Positions 55,071-64,000 of a stretch of DNA of 64,000 nucleotides are shown in pieces. This stretch comes from Allobosea robiniae (GTDB taxonomy: Bacteria; Pseudomonadota; Alphaproteobacteria; Rhizobiales; Beijerinckiaceae): positions 496,001-560,000 of the forward strand of contig NZ_FNBZ01000004.1 in assembly GCF_900102525.1 (NCBI RefSeq), given 5' to 3'. Position numbers and translations under genes: made by a program. The notes under the pieces were generated by a model, which did not search any database, was not told the DNA's origin, and saw only the letters and a program-made list of their open reading frames with translations. Numbering within the stretch: the stretch's first letter is position 1; each line of letters begins with the position of its first letter.

Positions 55071-55096
55071 AAAAGGCCGGCGCAGCGGCGCCAGCC
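55071..55096 (-). promoter_or_regulatory. GC-rich hairpin with T-run in the metK leader
   Basis: On the minus strand a 9-base stem GGCTGGCGC / GCGCCGGCC (one G-T pair) with a CGCT loop, followed by TTTT. It ends about 30 bases before the GTG start of metK. Its left arm can also pair with AGCGCC just upstream of the start. It could be an attenuator or a translation-control element; no known SAM riboswitch was recognised. Confidence 0.4.
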
Positions 55097-55196
55097 CGAC
55101 GAGGACCCGTCATTGCAGCGGACGCGTTCGTCGTCAAGCGGAAAAGTCCGCTTATCGGGAGGATCGTTCGTCACATCGAACGAAACGAGGACGATA

Positions 55197-55610
55197 TCAC
55201 GCCTTTCCGGCGTCTTCCTCCGCGAGCGCCTCGACGAGATCGATGATGCGCCGGCGAACCCGGCCGCTCTTGATCTGCGTGAAGGCCTTGGTGAGCTGCA
55301 CGCCCTCGCTGGTCGCCAGAAACTCGGAAATATAGGTCGTCGCGGCGGAATCGGCGAAGCCGGGCTCCGGCAGGTCGCCGGTCGGAGCGCCATCGAAGAA
55401 GAAGGCCACCGGCACATCCAGCATCTTGGCGATCTGCTGCAGGCGGCTCGCGCTGATGCGGTTGGAGCCTTTCTCGTATTTCTGCACCTGCTGGAAGGTC
55501 AGCCCGAGTGCATCGCCCAGCTTCTCCTGGCTGACGCCGGCGAGCATCCGACGCATGCGGACGCGGCTGCCGACATGCTTGTCGATCGGATTGGGGACCT
55601 TCTTGATCAT
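55197..55610 (-). CDS. phrR: XRE-family HTH regulator, PhrR-like
   Basis: A 137-residue DNA-binding protein. The helix-turn-helix covers about residues 14-68 (GSRVRMRRMLAGVSQEKLGD; LTFQQVQKYEKGSNRISASR). A C-terminal helical part contains LTKAFTQIKSGRVRRRIIDL. It sits between lnt (actA) and metK, the position of the low-pH-inducible phrR gene next to actA in Sinorhizobium medicae, so orthology is likely. Target genes are unknown. Confidence 0.8.
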   Translation of the reverse strand: MIKKVPNPIDKHVGSRVRMRRMLAGVSQEKLGDALGLTFQQVQKYEKGSNRISASRLQQIAKMLDVPVAFFFDGAPTGDLPEPGFADSAATTYISEFLATSEGVQLTKAFTQIKSGRVRRRIIDLVEALAEEDAGKA

Positions 55611-55735
55611 GATTCACCCTGCTTAGGCATCAGTGTCATGACCAGGAGCCGCCATCCTGGTCGGCGCGGTAGCCGTCCTTTATTATAGGCGCCGCAGCTA
55701 ATCCACCCTTTGCCGCGAAAAAGTTCCAATCGGGA

Positions 55736-57331
55736 TTAATTCCGGGCCCGAAACCGGGAAAAAGCGAGAAAAAGCAGCAGCAATCCCGCGAAGGCGATAT
55801 CCCCCGCCCTGGCGTAAAGCGTGACGGGGCCGCTGCGCGGCAGGCTCGAGTCCAACATGCCCTCGACGCCCAGCGGCAGGCTCGCCACGGTGCGGCCGTA
55901 GGGATCGACCACCGCGGAAATCCCGGTATTGGCGACGCGCACCAGCGGCAGGCCTTCCTCGATGCTGCGCAGACGCGCCTGCGCGAAATGCTGGTAAGGG
56001 CCGCTGGTCTGGCCGAACCAGCCGTCATTGGTCAGGTTCAGGAAAAAGCCGGCGCGCGGACCGCGCGCGGCGACGTCGCCCGGAAACACCGCCTCGTAGC
56101 AGATCAGCGGCGCCGCCGTCGGCAACCCCTTGATCGCGAGCGGCATCCGCGCGCTGCCCGAAGCGAAGCCGCCGGGAATCGAGACGAACTCGGAGAGACC
56201 GACCCGGCGGATCAGCGTCTCCAGGAACGGCGGCAGGTATTCGCCGAAGGGGACGAGATGGACCTTGTCGTAGCTGGCGACGATGACGCCCTCGTCATTG
56301 ACCACCTGGATCGCGTTGTAGATCGGCGGCCGGCTTTCGCCGGGCAGCGTCTCGCCGGCGCGCGCCGCGCCGGTGATCAGCGTCACGTCCGGCGGCAGGA
56401 CTGCGCCGATGCGCGACAGGGCGCCGGGCGTGCGGCCGAGCAGGAAGGGAAAGGCCGATTCCGGCCAGATCAGGTGCGTGACGCTCTGGAGGCCCGACGT
56501 GGTCGGGCTGGTCGCCCGATCGCTCAGCTCCAGATAGCGTTCGAGAATCGCCGCGCCGTTATTGCCGTTGAACTTGGCATCCTGCGGCAGGTTGGGCTGC
56601 ATCAGCCGGAGCTTCACGCCGGCGACGAGCGGCGAAGGAGCGGACGGCAGGCGCCAGTATCCGAAGGCGAAGAGGCCGGCCAAGGCCACCGCCGCCAGCA
56701 GCAGAGGCAGGTTGCGCCCCGCCGGCGTCCGGGCCGTTCCGAGCACGGCCGGGGCCGCGCCGATCGCCACCGCGAACAGGGTCAGGCCGTAGAGCCCCAC
56801 CAGCGAGGCGGCCTGCGCGAGATGGATCTCGCCTGCCAGCATCATGCCGTAGAGGTTCCAGGGAAAGCCGGTCAGGACATGGCCGCGCAGCCATTCGCTG
56901 ATGCCGAGCATGGCCGCGAGCACAAGGATGCGCCCGGCGCCCCTGGGCCAGGCCAGCCGCGCCAGGCCGAAGGCGCAGGCCGGGAAGAGCGCGAGGAAAG
57001 CGGGCAGGGCAACGACGCCGAGCGGCATCGCCCAGGCAAACTTGTCGGCCTCGACGAGAAAGGCGGCGCCGAGCCACCACAGGCCGGCGAGAAAGAAGCC
57101 GAAGCCCCACCACCAGCCGACCGCGAAGGCGGCCCGGAAGCGGCGCCAGGCGCTGGTGCCCACTGCGCCGTCGATCAGCCAGACCGCGATGGTCATCGGC
57201 ACGACGACGAGTGGCCAGAGGTCGAGCGGCGGCAAGGCAAGCGCGCCGCTCGCCCCGGCGATGAGCGCGACCAGGCGCTTCCGCCAGCCCCAGCCCAGGA
57301 TGACGGCCTCCGCTGCCCCCGACAGCCCCAT
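55736..57331 (-). CDS. lnt: Apolipoprotein N-acyltransferase
   Basis: A 531-residue inner-membrane enzyme that adds the third acyl chain to lipoproteins. About six N-terminal membrane segments (1-220) precede a nitrilase-fold periplasmic domain whose catalytic triad is in place: glutamate in LIWPESAFPF, lysine in YDKVHLVPFGEYLP, cysteine in APLICYEAVFP. A last membrane segment ends the protein. Its start overlaps the corC stop by one base. The rhizobial ortholog is actA, an acid-tolerance gene. Confidence 0.95.
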   Translation of the reverse strand: MGLSGAAEAVILGWGWRKRLVALIAGASGALALPPLDLWPLVVVPMTIAVWLIDGAVGTSAWRRFRAAFAVGWWWGFGFFLAGLWWLGAAFLVEADKFAWAMPLGVVALPAFLALFPACAFGLARLAWPRGAGRILVLAAMLGISEWLRGHVLTGFPWNLYGMMLAGEIHLAQAASLVGLYGLTLFAVAIGAAPAVLGTARTPAGRNLPLLLAAVALAGLFAFGYWRLPSAPSPLVAGVKLRLMQPNLPQDAKFNGNNGAAILERYLELSDRATSPTTSGLQSVTHLIWPESAFPFLLGRTPGALSRIGAVLPPDVTLITGAARAGETLPGESRPPIYNAIQVVNDEGVIVASYDKVHLVPFGEYLPPFLETLIRRVGLSEFVSIPGGFASGSARMPLAIKGLPTAAPLICYEAVFPGDVAARGPRAGFFLNLTNDGWFGQTSGPYQHFAQARLRSIEEGLPLVRVANTGISAVVDPYGRTVASLPLGVEGMLDSSLPRSGPVTLYARAGDIAFAGLLLLFLAFSRFRARN

Positions 57332-58320
57332 CAGCCCGGCTCCATCGCCGGTTCCTCCGTGGCGGGCTCGCCGTGACAGTGGATGGTCAGGCGCTTCACG
57401 CGGCGCTGGTCCGAATCGAGGATCTCGAAGCTGAGGCCATCCGGCCCCTTCACCATCTCTCCAAGGGTCGGCACGCGGCCTGCCAGCGTGACGATCAACC
57501 CGCCGAGCGTATCGATGTCATCCGCCACTTCGTTGCCGGAGAGGTCCACGCCGGTCGCCTCCTTGAGCTCGGCGAGGGTCGCGCGCGCATCCGCCGTGAA
57601 GCGGTTCTCGCCGGCGGGCACGATCGGGGTCTCCTCGAGATCATGCTCGTCCTCGATATCGCCGACGACGATCTCGATCAGGTCCTCGATCGAGACGAGG
57701 CCGTCGGTGCCACCATACTCGTCGATGACCAGCGCGATATGGGTGCGGGTCGACTGCATGCGGACGAGAAGGTCGACAGCCGGCATCGAGGGCGGAACAT
57801 AGAGGACGGGGCGCAGCAGCTTCGTCTCGGACAGGCGCGTCGAGAGGTCGACAGCCGAGAGCGTATGGGGAATGGCGAGCTTGCCGTTCTCTTCCGGCGG
57901 CCGGTTCTCCCCGGGCCGTGCCTTCTCGGCGATGTATTCGAGGAAGTCGCGGATATGGACCATGCCGCGGGGATCATCGAGCGTGTCGTCGAAGACCGGC
58001 AGGCGCGAATGGCCGGCGGTGCGGAAATGCGCGAGCAGCTCGTCCAGCGTCGCATCCGCCGGGACGGCGACGATATCGGCGCGCGGGATCATCACGTCGT
58101 CGACGCGGCGCTCGCGCAGGCTCAGCACATTGGTGAGCATCGCGCGTTCCTGGGCGGAGAGATCGGCGAGCTCGCCATTCTCCTCGGCCAGGGCCTCGAC
58201 GATTTCCTCGCGGGCGGTGCCGCCGCCGCGCAGGCCGAGCCGGTCGAGGAATTGTCCGAGCCAGTGGCCGAGGCCACGGCCGGTGGTTTCGTTCTGGGAT
58301 TGTCGACTGTCGTCGCTCAT
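57331..58320 (-). CDS. corC: CorC/HlyC-family CBS protein
   Basis: A 329-residue protein with two CBS motifs (about 75-130: [20 protein letters not shown]; and about 145-205: LIDEYGG-type end [20 protein letters not shown]) and a C-terminal CorC/HlyC domain ([28 protein letters not shown]). There is no membrane domain, so it is the soluble CorC type linked to Co/Mg homeostasis. It lies between ybeY (11 bases) and lnt (1-base overlap). Confidence 0.92.
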   Translation of the reverse strand: MSDDSRQSQNETTGRGLGHWLGQFLDRLGLRGGGTAREEIVEALAEENGELADLSAQERAMLTNVLSLRERRVDDVMIPRADIVAVPADATLDELLAHFRTAGHSRLPVFDDTLDDPRGMVHIRDFLEYIAEKARPGENRPPEENGKLAIPHTLSAVDLSTRLSETKLLRPVLYVPPSMPAVDLLVRMQSTRTHIALVIDEYGGTDGLVSIEDLIEIVVGDIEDEHDLEETPIVPAGENRFTADARATLAELKEATGVDLSGNEVADDIDTLGGLIVTLAGRVPTLGEMVKGPDGLSFEILDSDQRRVKRLTIHCHGEPATEEPAMEPG

Positions 58321-58331
58321 GATCGTGGGGC

Positions 58332-58904
58332 TTACGGGGAAGAAGGGCTAAGCGCCGTGACGAGTTCGGCACCGGCATAGGGATCGGACACGCCGAGACG
58401 GGCAAGCGCCGCGATTTCGAGCGCTTCCATGCGGCGCGCCTCGGCCTCGGTCTCATGATCCTCGCCGAGGAGATGGAGCAGGCCGTGGATGGCTAGGTGG
58501 CGCAGATGGTCGCTCACGCTCTTGGATTCGGCCTCGGCCTCGCGCAGCACGGTCTCATAGGCGATGACGATGTCGCCGAGCAGCGGGCTCTGCGCGATGC
58601 GCTCCGGCGGGGCGGCCGGGAAGGAGAGCACGTTCGTCGCCTTGTCGAAGCCGCGCCAGTCGCGGTTGACGGTGCGAATGCGCCTGTCGTCGGTGAGCAG
58701 CAGGCTGAGTTCGGCGCCGGGCATGGGCTTGCGCGGCGCGACCGCGATCCCGGCTTCCAGCGCCTCATTCAGCAGCGCGCGCAGGCTCGCCAGCTTGCCC
58801 AGCTCATGCCAGCGGCGCGACTGCGCCCTGAGGTCGAGATGGATTTCCGGAGACGTCTTCTCGGGTGGCGGCGCCAGGCGCCGCCCGCGAGGTCGATCGT
58901 TCAT
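58332..58904 (-). CDS. ybeY: Endoribonuclease YbeY
   Basis: A 190-residue zinc metalloprotein of 16S rRNA maturation and ribosome quality control. The metal site is the three-histidine motif HGLLHLLGEDH near residues 138-148, preceded by NRDWRGFDKATNVLSFP and GDIVIAYETV. An N-terminal extension of about 20 residues is unstructured. It overlaps phoH by four bases (ATGA). Confidence 0.95.
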   Translation of the reverse strand: MNDRPRGRRLAPPPEKTSPEIHLDLRAQSRRWHELGKLASLRALLNEALEAGIAVAPRKPMPGAELSLLLTDDRRIRTVNRDWRGFDKATNVLSFPAAPPERIAQSPLLGDIVIAYETVLREAEAESKSVSDHLRHLAIHGLLHLLGEDHETEAEARRMEALEIAALARLGVSDPYAGAELVTALSPSSP

Positions 58905-60088
58905 CGCGGCCGCTCCCGCGCCAACATCCGCTTCAGCCCTTCGCTGTCGCCTTCCCGATTGAGATCCGGGGGCACATCGGGATTGCGCAAGCGCTCCTCC
59001 CGTTCCTCGCGCTCATGGCGCGCTGCGCTCTCATAGGCCATGACGATGCGTCGCACCAGATCATGCCGGACGACATCGCCTTCCTCGAAGCGGGCATAGC
59101 CGACGCCCTCGACATCCTTGAGCAGCTTCACCGCTTCGTTCAGGCCGGAACGCTGGCCCGGCGGCAGGTCGATCTGCGAGGGATCGCCGGTGATGATCAT
59201 GCGCGAGCCCTCGCCCAGGCGGGTGAGGAACATCTTCATCTGCATCGAGGTGGTGTTCTGCGCCTCGTCGAGCAGCACGACCGCATTGGTCAGGGTGCGG
59301 CCGCGCATGAAGGCCAGCGGCGCGATCTCGATCATGCCGGTCTGCAGGCCGCGCTCGACATGGCGCGCCTCCATGAAGTCGTTGAGGGCGTCGTAGATCG
59401 GGCGCAGATAGGGATCGACCTTCTCGCGCATGTCGCCGGGCAGGAAGCCGAGCCGCTCGCCGGCCTCCACCGCCGGGCGCGACAGGATCATGCGCTCGAC
59501 CACGCCCTGCTCGATCAGAGAGACGGCATGGCCAACGGCGAGCCAGGTCTTGCCGGTGCCGGCCGGGCCTTCGGCGAGGACGAGCTCATGGCGCTTGAGC
59601 TGGCGCAGATAGGCGTCCTGCGCGGCATTGCGCGCCCTGACAGGTCCGCGCTTGCGCGTCACGACCGCGTCGAAGGAGGTCTTGCCGGCATCGGCCGTCG
59701 GGAAGAGCGAGCGCTGGACGTTGCTTTCCTCGATCGCGCCGTCGACCTCGCCGAGGGTGACGGGCGCGCCGGCCTTGGCGCGGGCATAGAGCGTCTTCAG
59801 CACGCGCCCGGCCTGCTCGGCCGTCTCGCGGGGGCCCTTGACGGTGACGTGGTTGCCGTTCGGACTGACCACGACACCGAGGCGGCGCTCGAGATGGGCG
59901 AGGTTCTGGTCGTATTGACCGAAGACCAGGCTGGCCAGGCCGTTGTCGTCGAAGGAGAGCACGACCTCCGTCGCCGCCAGCCCATCACGGCCCGCGCTTT
60001 CGCGCACACCGCCCTCGGGGCGGGCTGGCGCGAGATCGCGCCGCGGGTTCCGGTCGGGTCTTTGCGTCGTCGAATCAGCCTGTGCCAA
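58901..60088 (-). CDS. PhoH-family ATPase (YbeZ)
   Basis: A 395-residue P-loop ATPase of the PhoH/YbeZ group, predicted RNA helicase partner of YbeY. A KH-like N-terminal part (about 40-110: FDDNGLASLVFGQYDQNLAH) precedes the ATPase with Walker A EGPAGTGKTWLA (173-183) and Walker B VVLLDEAQNTT. A conserved ITGDPSQIDLPPGQRSGL follows. It is followed directly by ybeY, with which it functions. Confidence 0.94.
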   Translation of the reverse strand: MAQADSTTQRPDRNPRRDLAPARPEGGVRESAGRDGLAATEVVLSFDDNGLASLVFGQYDQNLAHLERRLGVVVSPNGNHVTVKGPRETAEQAGRVLKTLYARAKAGAPVTLGEVDGAIEESNVQRSLFPTADAGKTSFDAVVTRKRGPVRARNAAQDAYLRQLKRHELVLAEGPAGTGKTWLAVGHAVSLIEQGVVERMILSRPAVEAGERLGFLPGDMREKVDPYLRPIYDALNDFMEARHVERGLQTGMIEIAPLAFMRGRTLTNAVVLLDEAQNTTSMQMKMFLTRLGEGSRMIITGDPSQIDLPPGQRSGLNEAVKLLKDVEGVGYARFEEGDVVRHDLVRRIVMAYESAARHEREEREERLRNPDVPPDLNREGDSEGLKRMLARERPR

Positions 60089-60262
60089 ATGCGTCGCCTC
60101 GCTTCAGGCCGGGGTAGCGGAGGATGGTCCGGCCCCGGTACCTATTCCAGACGGGCAGGAGCGCCCGGCCGGGTCGTCTCGCAGCATAACCGGACGCAAC
60201 AATTTCAGCCTGATGACAGGCCACCGCCCATCCCTGGCAAATGGTGACGAGGCGGGGCGCGC

Positions 60263-61633
60263 TCAAGCGGCCAGACCCTTCCCACTGGCGTCGCCAGGCT
60301 CCACCAGCCGGCCGAACAGGGAATTGGTGCTCGTCCTCTCGATCATCACGCGCACGATATCGCCGATCTGATTCGTTTCGCTCTCGATCTGCACAGCCTG
60401 CAGATAGGGCGACTTGCCGGCAAGCTGTCCGGGATACCGCCCCGCTCTTTCCAGGAGCACATCCACAGTCCGTCCGACCATGGCGGCGTTGAAGGCCTGC
60501 CGGTGATGCTCGATGCGCGCCTGCAGGCGGTAGAGCCGCTCGTTCATCAGTTCGCGCGGAACCTGCGCCGTGAGCTCGGCCGCCGGCGTGCCGGGGCGCG
60601 GCGAATAGTTGAAGGAATAGCTCGACGCGAAGCCGATCTCGTCGACGAGGCGGATCGTCTCCTCGAAATCGGCATCGGTCTCGCCGGGGAAGCCGACGAT
60701 GAAATCCGAGGACAGGGCGATGTCGGGCCGGGCCTCGCGGATGCGCTCGATCAGGCGGCGATACTCGTCGCCGGTATGCTTGCGGTTCATCGCGGCGAGG
60801 ATGCGGTCCGAGCCCGCCTGCACCGGCAGATGCAGGAAGGGCATCACCTGCGGCAGATCGCGATGCGCGGCGATGAGATCGCTGTCCATATCTCTGGGGT
60901 GGCTGGTTGTATAACGGATGCGGGCGATGCCCGGCACCGCGGCGACGCGATGCATCAGTCGCGCCAGGCTCCAGACGGCGCCGTCCGGCCCCTCGCCGTG
61001 ATAGGCGTTGACGTTCTGGCCGATCAAGGTGACGTCGCGCACGCCGGCCTCGGCGAGGCGCTCGACCTCGGCCATGATCTGCGCGACGGGACGCGAGAAC
61101 TCGGCGCCGCGCGTATAGGGCACGACGCAGAAGGCGCAGAACTTGTCGCAGCCTTCCTGAACGGTGACGAAGGCCGAGACGCCGCGCGCCAGAATCGCCT
61201 GCCGCTTCGGTGCCGGGAGGAAGCCGAACTTGTCCTCGATCGGCAGATCAGTGTCGACGACGCGGCGCTTACCGGCCTCGGCCAGAAGCTCCGGCAGGCG
61301 GTGATAGGCCTGCGGCCCGACCACGAGATCGACGGCGGGCTGGCGGCGCTGGATCTCGCCGCCCTCGGCCTGGGCGACGCAGCCGGCGACGACGATCTTC
61401 GTCTCCTGGCCCTCGGCGCCTTGTGCCTTCTTGATGTCGCGCAGCTTGCCGAGCTCGGTATAGACCTTCTGCACCGCCCGGTCGCGGATATGGCAGGTGT
61501 TGAGCAGGATCAGGTCCGCGCCCTCCGGCGTCGCCGTCTCCTCATAGCCCTGATGGCTCAGGATATCGGCCATGCGCTGCCCGTCATAGACGTTCATCTG
61601 GCAGCCGAAGGACTTGATATGGACTTTCTTCAT
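60263..61633 (-). CDS. miaB: tRNA-2-methylthio-N6-dimethylallyladenosine synthase
   Basis: A 456-residue radical-SAM methylthiotransferase acting on A37 of tRNAs. The start at 61633 ([18 protein letters not shown]) is chosen. The UPF0004 domain carries three cysteines (FGCQMN, NTCHIRD, VAGCVAQ); the radical-SAM cluster is [16 protein letters not shown]; a TRAM domain closes the protein. All six cluster cysteines are present. It lies 174 bases upstream of phoH, a gap with no gene. Confidence 0.96.
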   Translation of the reverse strand: MKKVHIKSFGCQMNVYDGQRMADILSHQGYEETATPEGADLILLNTCHIRDRAVQKVYTELGKLRDIKKAQGAEGQETKIVVAGCVAQAEGGEIQRRQPAVDLVVGPQAYHRLPELLAEAGKRRVVDTDLPIEDKFGFLPAPKRQAILARGVSAFVTVQEGCDKFCAFCVVPYTRGAEFSRPVAQIMAEVERLAEAGVRDVTLIGQNVNAYHGEGPDGAVWSLARLMHRVAAVPGIARIRYTTSHPRDMDSDLIAAHRDLPQVMPFLHLPVQAGSDRILAAMNRKHTGDEYRRLIERIREARPDIALSSDFIVGFPGETDADFEETIRLVDEIGFASSYSFNYSPRPGTPAAELTAQVPRELMNERLYRLQARIEHHRQAFNAAMVGRTVDVLLERAGRYPGQLAGKSPYLQAVQIESETNQIGDIVRVMIERTSTNSLFGRLVEPGDASGKGLAA

Positions 61634-61738
61634 CGCCGCGGATCGGGTCTCCAAAGCGCATCCTTTACTGCGGATCGGGCGCCTTGGGAACGGCCGCAGG
61701 ATGCAAACGGATGGGAAGCAAGCAGCGGACCAGCAGCT

Positions 61739-62539
61739 TCAGGCTTCCGGGCGGCCGGTGACGGCCCGGCGACGGGCCTTGCGGACCGAGGCTTCGGCCA
61801 GTCGCGTCGCCTCCTTGCGGGAGGTCGCACGGCCCATCACGATCGGCTCGCCCCAGACCAGTTCGACATCGATCGCGCCGCATTCCAGCACATGCTTCAG
61901 ATGCGGCCAGAGCTCAGTATCGCCGTACCAGGCGAGCGCGGCGCGGCCGACGCGGCCGCCCGGCAGGTTCTGCCAGCCGGTATAGGTGAGGGTCAGCGGA
62001 TAGACCGTCACATCCGCCGTGGCGTCACCCATCGCCTGATGCGCGGCGCCGAGCAGGGAGGAGCGGAAGGGCAGGATGCGCGTGCCGTCGCCGGTCGTAC
62101 CCTCGGCAAAGAGCACGACCTCCTCGCCGCCGGCGATGCGTGCGCCCATCGTGGCGGCCATGCCGGCGGTCGCGCTACGGCGCTGCCGGTCGATGTAGAG
62201 GGTGCGCTGGAGATTGGCGAGGAAGCCGACCACCGGCCATTCGCCGACCTCGCTCTTGGCGACGAAGGCGAGTTCCCGTTCGGCACCGATCACGCCGATA
62301 TCGAGCCAGGAGACGTGGTTGGACACGATCAGCGCCCCGGTTCCGGCCGGCGGCGGCGCACCGCGTACCTGCCGCCGCACGCCAAGGCACCAGCAGGTCA
62401 GGCGATGGAAGCGCAGCGGCAAAGCGCCTCGCCGCGACGGCGCAACACGCATGACGACGAGCTGGGCGAGGACGAGCCCGAGCGTGCCGGTACACAGCAT
62501 CGCCAATCGGGCGAGCGCACCGATGCGGAGGCCGTTCAT
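61739..62539 (-). CDS. 1-acyl-sn-glycerol-3-phosphate / lyso-ornithine lipid acyltransferase (PlsC family)
   Basis: A 266-residue membrane acyltransferase started at ATG 62539; a TTG at 62602 is in frame and gives 21 more residues. A membrane segment (LAMLCTGTLGLVLAQLVVM) precedes the acyltransferase domain: NHVSWLD (HX4D), FVAKSEVGEWPVVGF, and VVLFAEGTTGDGTRILPF. In rhizobia the gene at this position, between rimI and miaB, is often olsA-like. Acceptor (lysophosphatidate or lyso-ornithine lipid) is not settled by sequence. Confidence 0.85.
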   Translation of the reverse strand: MNGLRIGALARLAMLCTGTLGLVLAQLVVMRVAPSRRGALPLRFHRLTCWCLGVRRQVRGAPPPAGTGALIVSNHVSWLDIGVIGAERELAFVAKSEVGEWPVVGFLANLQRTLYIDRQRRSATAGMAATMGARIAGGEEVVLFAEGTTGDGTRILPFRSSLLGAAHQAMGDATADVTVYPLTLTYTGWQNLPGGRVGRAALAWYGDTELWPHLKHVLECGAIDVELVWGEPIVMGRATSRKEATRLAEASVRKARRRAVTGRPEA

Positions 62540-62623
62540 GCGCAGGCGGGTCCGGTCATCGGCGGAACGGGCAATCCCATCGGGAGGTCGAGATGCCGTC
62601 AATGGCGCGATTGCGCCGGCTTG

Positions 62624-63121
62624 TCACGCAAGATCGAGCCGCATCGCGATCGCGGTGGCGCGGGAGCCGTCCGGCTTGGGGTAGTAGCCCTTGCGCCGCC
62701 CGACCTCGCGAAAGCCGAAATGGCGATAGAGCCGTTCGGCCGGAAGATTGCCATCCTCGACCTCGAGGAAGACATGGGCCACGCCCTCTTCGGCCAGCCG
62801 GGCGAGATGCGACGCCAGGAGCGCGCGGCCGAAACCGTCGCGGCGGCGTGCAGGAGCAACCACGATGCTGAGAATCTCCGCCTCGTCGGCGGCCTTGCGC
62901 GAGATGACGAAACCCTCGGGATGGCTGCTGCCGCCGCTGAAGACGCCGTCAGTCGACACCGCCGAATCGGCAATCAGCGCCGCACATTCGGCCGGCTCCC
63001 AGCCACGGGCGAAACCGCCCTGATGGTGCAAGGTCGCGACATCACGGGCGCGGCCGGCATCGAGCCGCATCGTGCGCAGCGGAGCCGAATCAGGGTGAAG
63101 CAATCTGCGTAGCCAATCCAT
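62624..63121 (-). CDS. rimI: Ribosomal protein S18 alanine N-acetyltransferase-like (RimI)
   Basis: A 165-residue GNAT-family acetyltransferase. The start at 63121 (MDWLRRLLHPD) is taken from gene context; the longer frame is antisense-like. Family motifs: GFVISRKAADEAEILSIVVA, the acetyl-CoA loop RRRDGFGRALLASHL and VFLEVEDGNLPAERLYRHFG with GYYPKPDG. Position next to tsaB supports RimI. An unusually long N-terminal stretch precedes the core. Confidence 0.9.
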   Translation of the reverse strand: MDWLRRLLHPDSAPLRTMRLDAGRARDVATLHHQGGFARGWEPAECAALIADSAVSTDGVFSGGSSHPEGFVISRKAADEAEILSIVVAPARRRDGFGRALLASHLARLAEEGVAHVFLEVEDGNLPAERLYRHFGFREVGRRKGYYPKPDGSRATAIAMRLDLA

Positions 63122-63174
63122 GCCGCCTGTTCGCACAGACTGACGCCGCGGCAACCACCATTTGGGGGATGCGC

Positions 63175-63861
63175 TCACCGGCGCGGCAGGCGGGCTTTGT
63201 CCTGCGGCGTCGTCTCCGGCGCCTTCAGGTAGAGGGGCCGCGGCGGCGCGCTGTCGGGATCGGCGATGAAGCCGAGCCGGGCGACCCAGGCGATGTCGGG
63301 CGCCCTGGCATCGTCGATCACCAGCGCATCGAGGCCGATCGCCCAGGCTTCGTTGGCGACGGCGAGCGCCGAGGAGCCGACGAGGCTGACCGGCCCGGCG
63401 CCGATGGCGCGGGCCGCGTCGCGATAGCTGACCTGCCGGAGCGAGACCAGGGGCTTGCCCTCCGCCGTCAAGGCCTGGAACCAGACCTGCCCGTGCCTGG
63501 CATCGAGCGCGGCGGCAATGACACGGCCCGATTCGCGCCCGATCAGGGGCGCGGCGCAAGCCGCGACGGTGGTGACGCCGACGGCGGGAATGCCGGCCGC
63601 AAAAGCGATGGCGCGCGCCGCGCTGACACCGACGCGCAGGCCGGTATAGCTGCCGGGACCGACGGTCACGGCGACGCGCGAGAGCGAACCGAAGCCGCCC
63701 TCGACATCCTTCATGACACGCTCGACCAGCGGCATCAGCGCTTCGGCATGGCCGCGTTCCATCGCGATCTGCTCGATCGCCAGGGGCTTCACCATGTCGG
63801 CCGTATCCAGCACGCAGGCCGAGCAGGCGCCGAGCGCGGTATCGATCGCGAGAATGCGCAT
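63175..63861 (-). CDS. tsaB: tRNA threonylcarbamoyladenosine biosynthesis protein TsaB
   Basis: A 228-residue ASKHA-fold protein that partners TsaD in making t6A37 in tRNA. The start at 63861 (MRILAIDTALGACSACVLD) matches the family. Characteristic VTVGPGSYTGLRVGVSAARA and IAAALDARHGQVWFQAL are present. The last residues are basic and short. It precedes rimI by 53 bases on the same strand and follows a NifU-family gene. Confidence 0.95.
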   Translation of the reverse strand: MRILAIDTALGACSACVLDTADMVKPLAIEQIAMERGHAEALMPLVERVMKDVEGGFGSLSRVAVTVGPGSYTGLRVGVSAARAIAFAAGIPAVGVTTVAACAAPLIGRESGRVIAAALDARHGQVWFQALTAEGKPLVSLRQVSYRDAARAIGAGPVSLVGSSALAVANEAWAIGLDALVIDDARAPDIAWVARLGFIADPDSAPPRPLYLKAPETTPQDKARLPRR

Positions 63862-63916
63862 CAGGATGTCATTCCGCGACAGGCCACGCTCATCGTCACC
63901 AGCAATCCCGTTCCGC

Positions 63917-64000
63917 TCAGACGGCTTCGACTTCGCGCACATCCGGCAGGAAGTGGCGCAGCAGGTTCTGGATGCCGTGCTTCAGCGTCGCGGTCGAAGA
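63917..64000 (-). CDS. NifU-family iron-sulfur scaffold protein (partial, only C-terminus in window)
   Basis: The frame entering from the right edge encodes 27 residues ending before the TGA at 63919-63917: TATLKHGIQNLLRHFLPDV and then REVEAV. This matches the end of the NifU C-terminal (Nfu) domain. Most of the gene, including the CxxC motif, is outside. The order nfu-tsaB-rimI is common in Hyphomicrobiales. Confidence 0.85.
   Translation of the reverse strand, partial: SSTATLKHGIQNLLRHFLPDVREVEAV

Noticed and set aside
60503..63112. An 869-residue open frame on the plus strand
   Set aside because: It runs antisense across miaB, the acyltransferase and rimI; composition is that of a shadow frame.

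Overview
The window is high-GC bacterial chromosome (mostly around two-thirds GC by eye) from an alphaproteobacterium of the order Hyphomicrobiales. The gene content resembles Bosea or Methylobacterium-type soil genomes. Pointers are a GcrA cell-cycle regulator, clustered GANTC (CcrM) sites, an Aap-type amino-acid ABC transporter, a 5-aminolevulinate synthase of the Shemin pathway, DUF1236 and DUF2336 proteins, and the block nfu-tsaB-rimI-olsA-miaB-phoH-ybeY-corC-lnt-phrR-metK-trmB. The genus is an inference; no rRNA or tRNA gene is present to fix it.

Layout. 1-2.9 kb: an operon of a FadR-type regulator, a beta-hydroxyacid dehydrogenase and two amino-acid ABC permeases, the last cut by the window edge. 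3.4-5.7 kb: a CBS-domain protein, a DUF1236 protein and an L,D-transpeptidase; two of these carry candidate EcfG-type stress promoters. 5.7-6.8 kb: degenerate DNA with what looks like an IS91-type transposase tail. 6.8-15.5 kb: an accessory island of small secreted proteins, two DHFR-like proteins, a YCII protein, an orphan Imm11-type immunity protein, a GlxA-type regulator, a DUF1772 membrane protein and a DJ-1/PfpI-monooxygenase-membrane protein operon. Three copies of one inverted-repeat operator tie part of this island together. 15.5-17.5 kb: a broken iron-sulfur-type regulator next to an AT-richer dCTP deaminase gene, which looks like an insertion scar.

17.5-29.4 kb: apaG-argE, argD-argF-hslO, gcrA with a promoter region rich in GANTC sites and a perfect DnaA box, aapJQM, guaC and an EamA exporter. 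29.7-40.1 kb: an AbrB-family membrane protein, then an exopolysaccharide region with four glycosyltransferases, a Wzc/GumC-like protein with a degenerate kinase domain, a Tat-exported GH10 enzyme and a Wzx-like flippase. 40.5-43.9 kb: an SDR dehydrogenase, an allantoate-amidohydrolase-like enzyme and hemA.

43.9-64 kb is housekeeping and almost all on the minus strand: rimP-nusA-ylxR-infB-rbfA-truB (translation and transcription factors) behind a leader with a strong intrinsic terminator, and the nfu to trmB block (tRNA thiolation and t6A, ribosome maturation, lipoprotein acylation, SAM synthesis). Two-part palindromic repeats recur in intergenic gaps. No CRISPR array, tRNA, rRNA or intact insertion sequence was seen.
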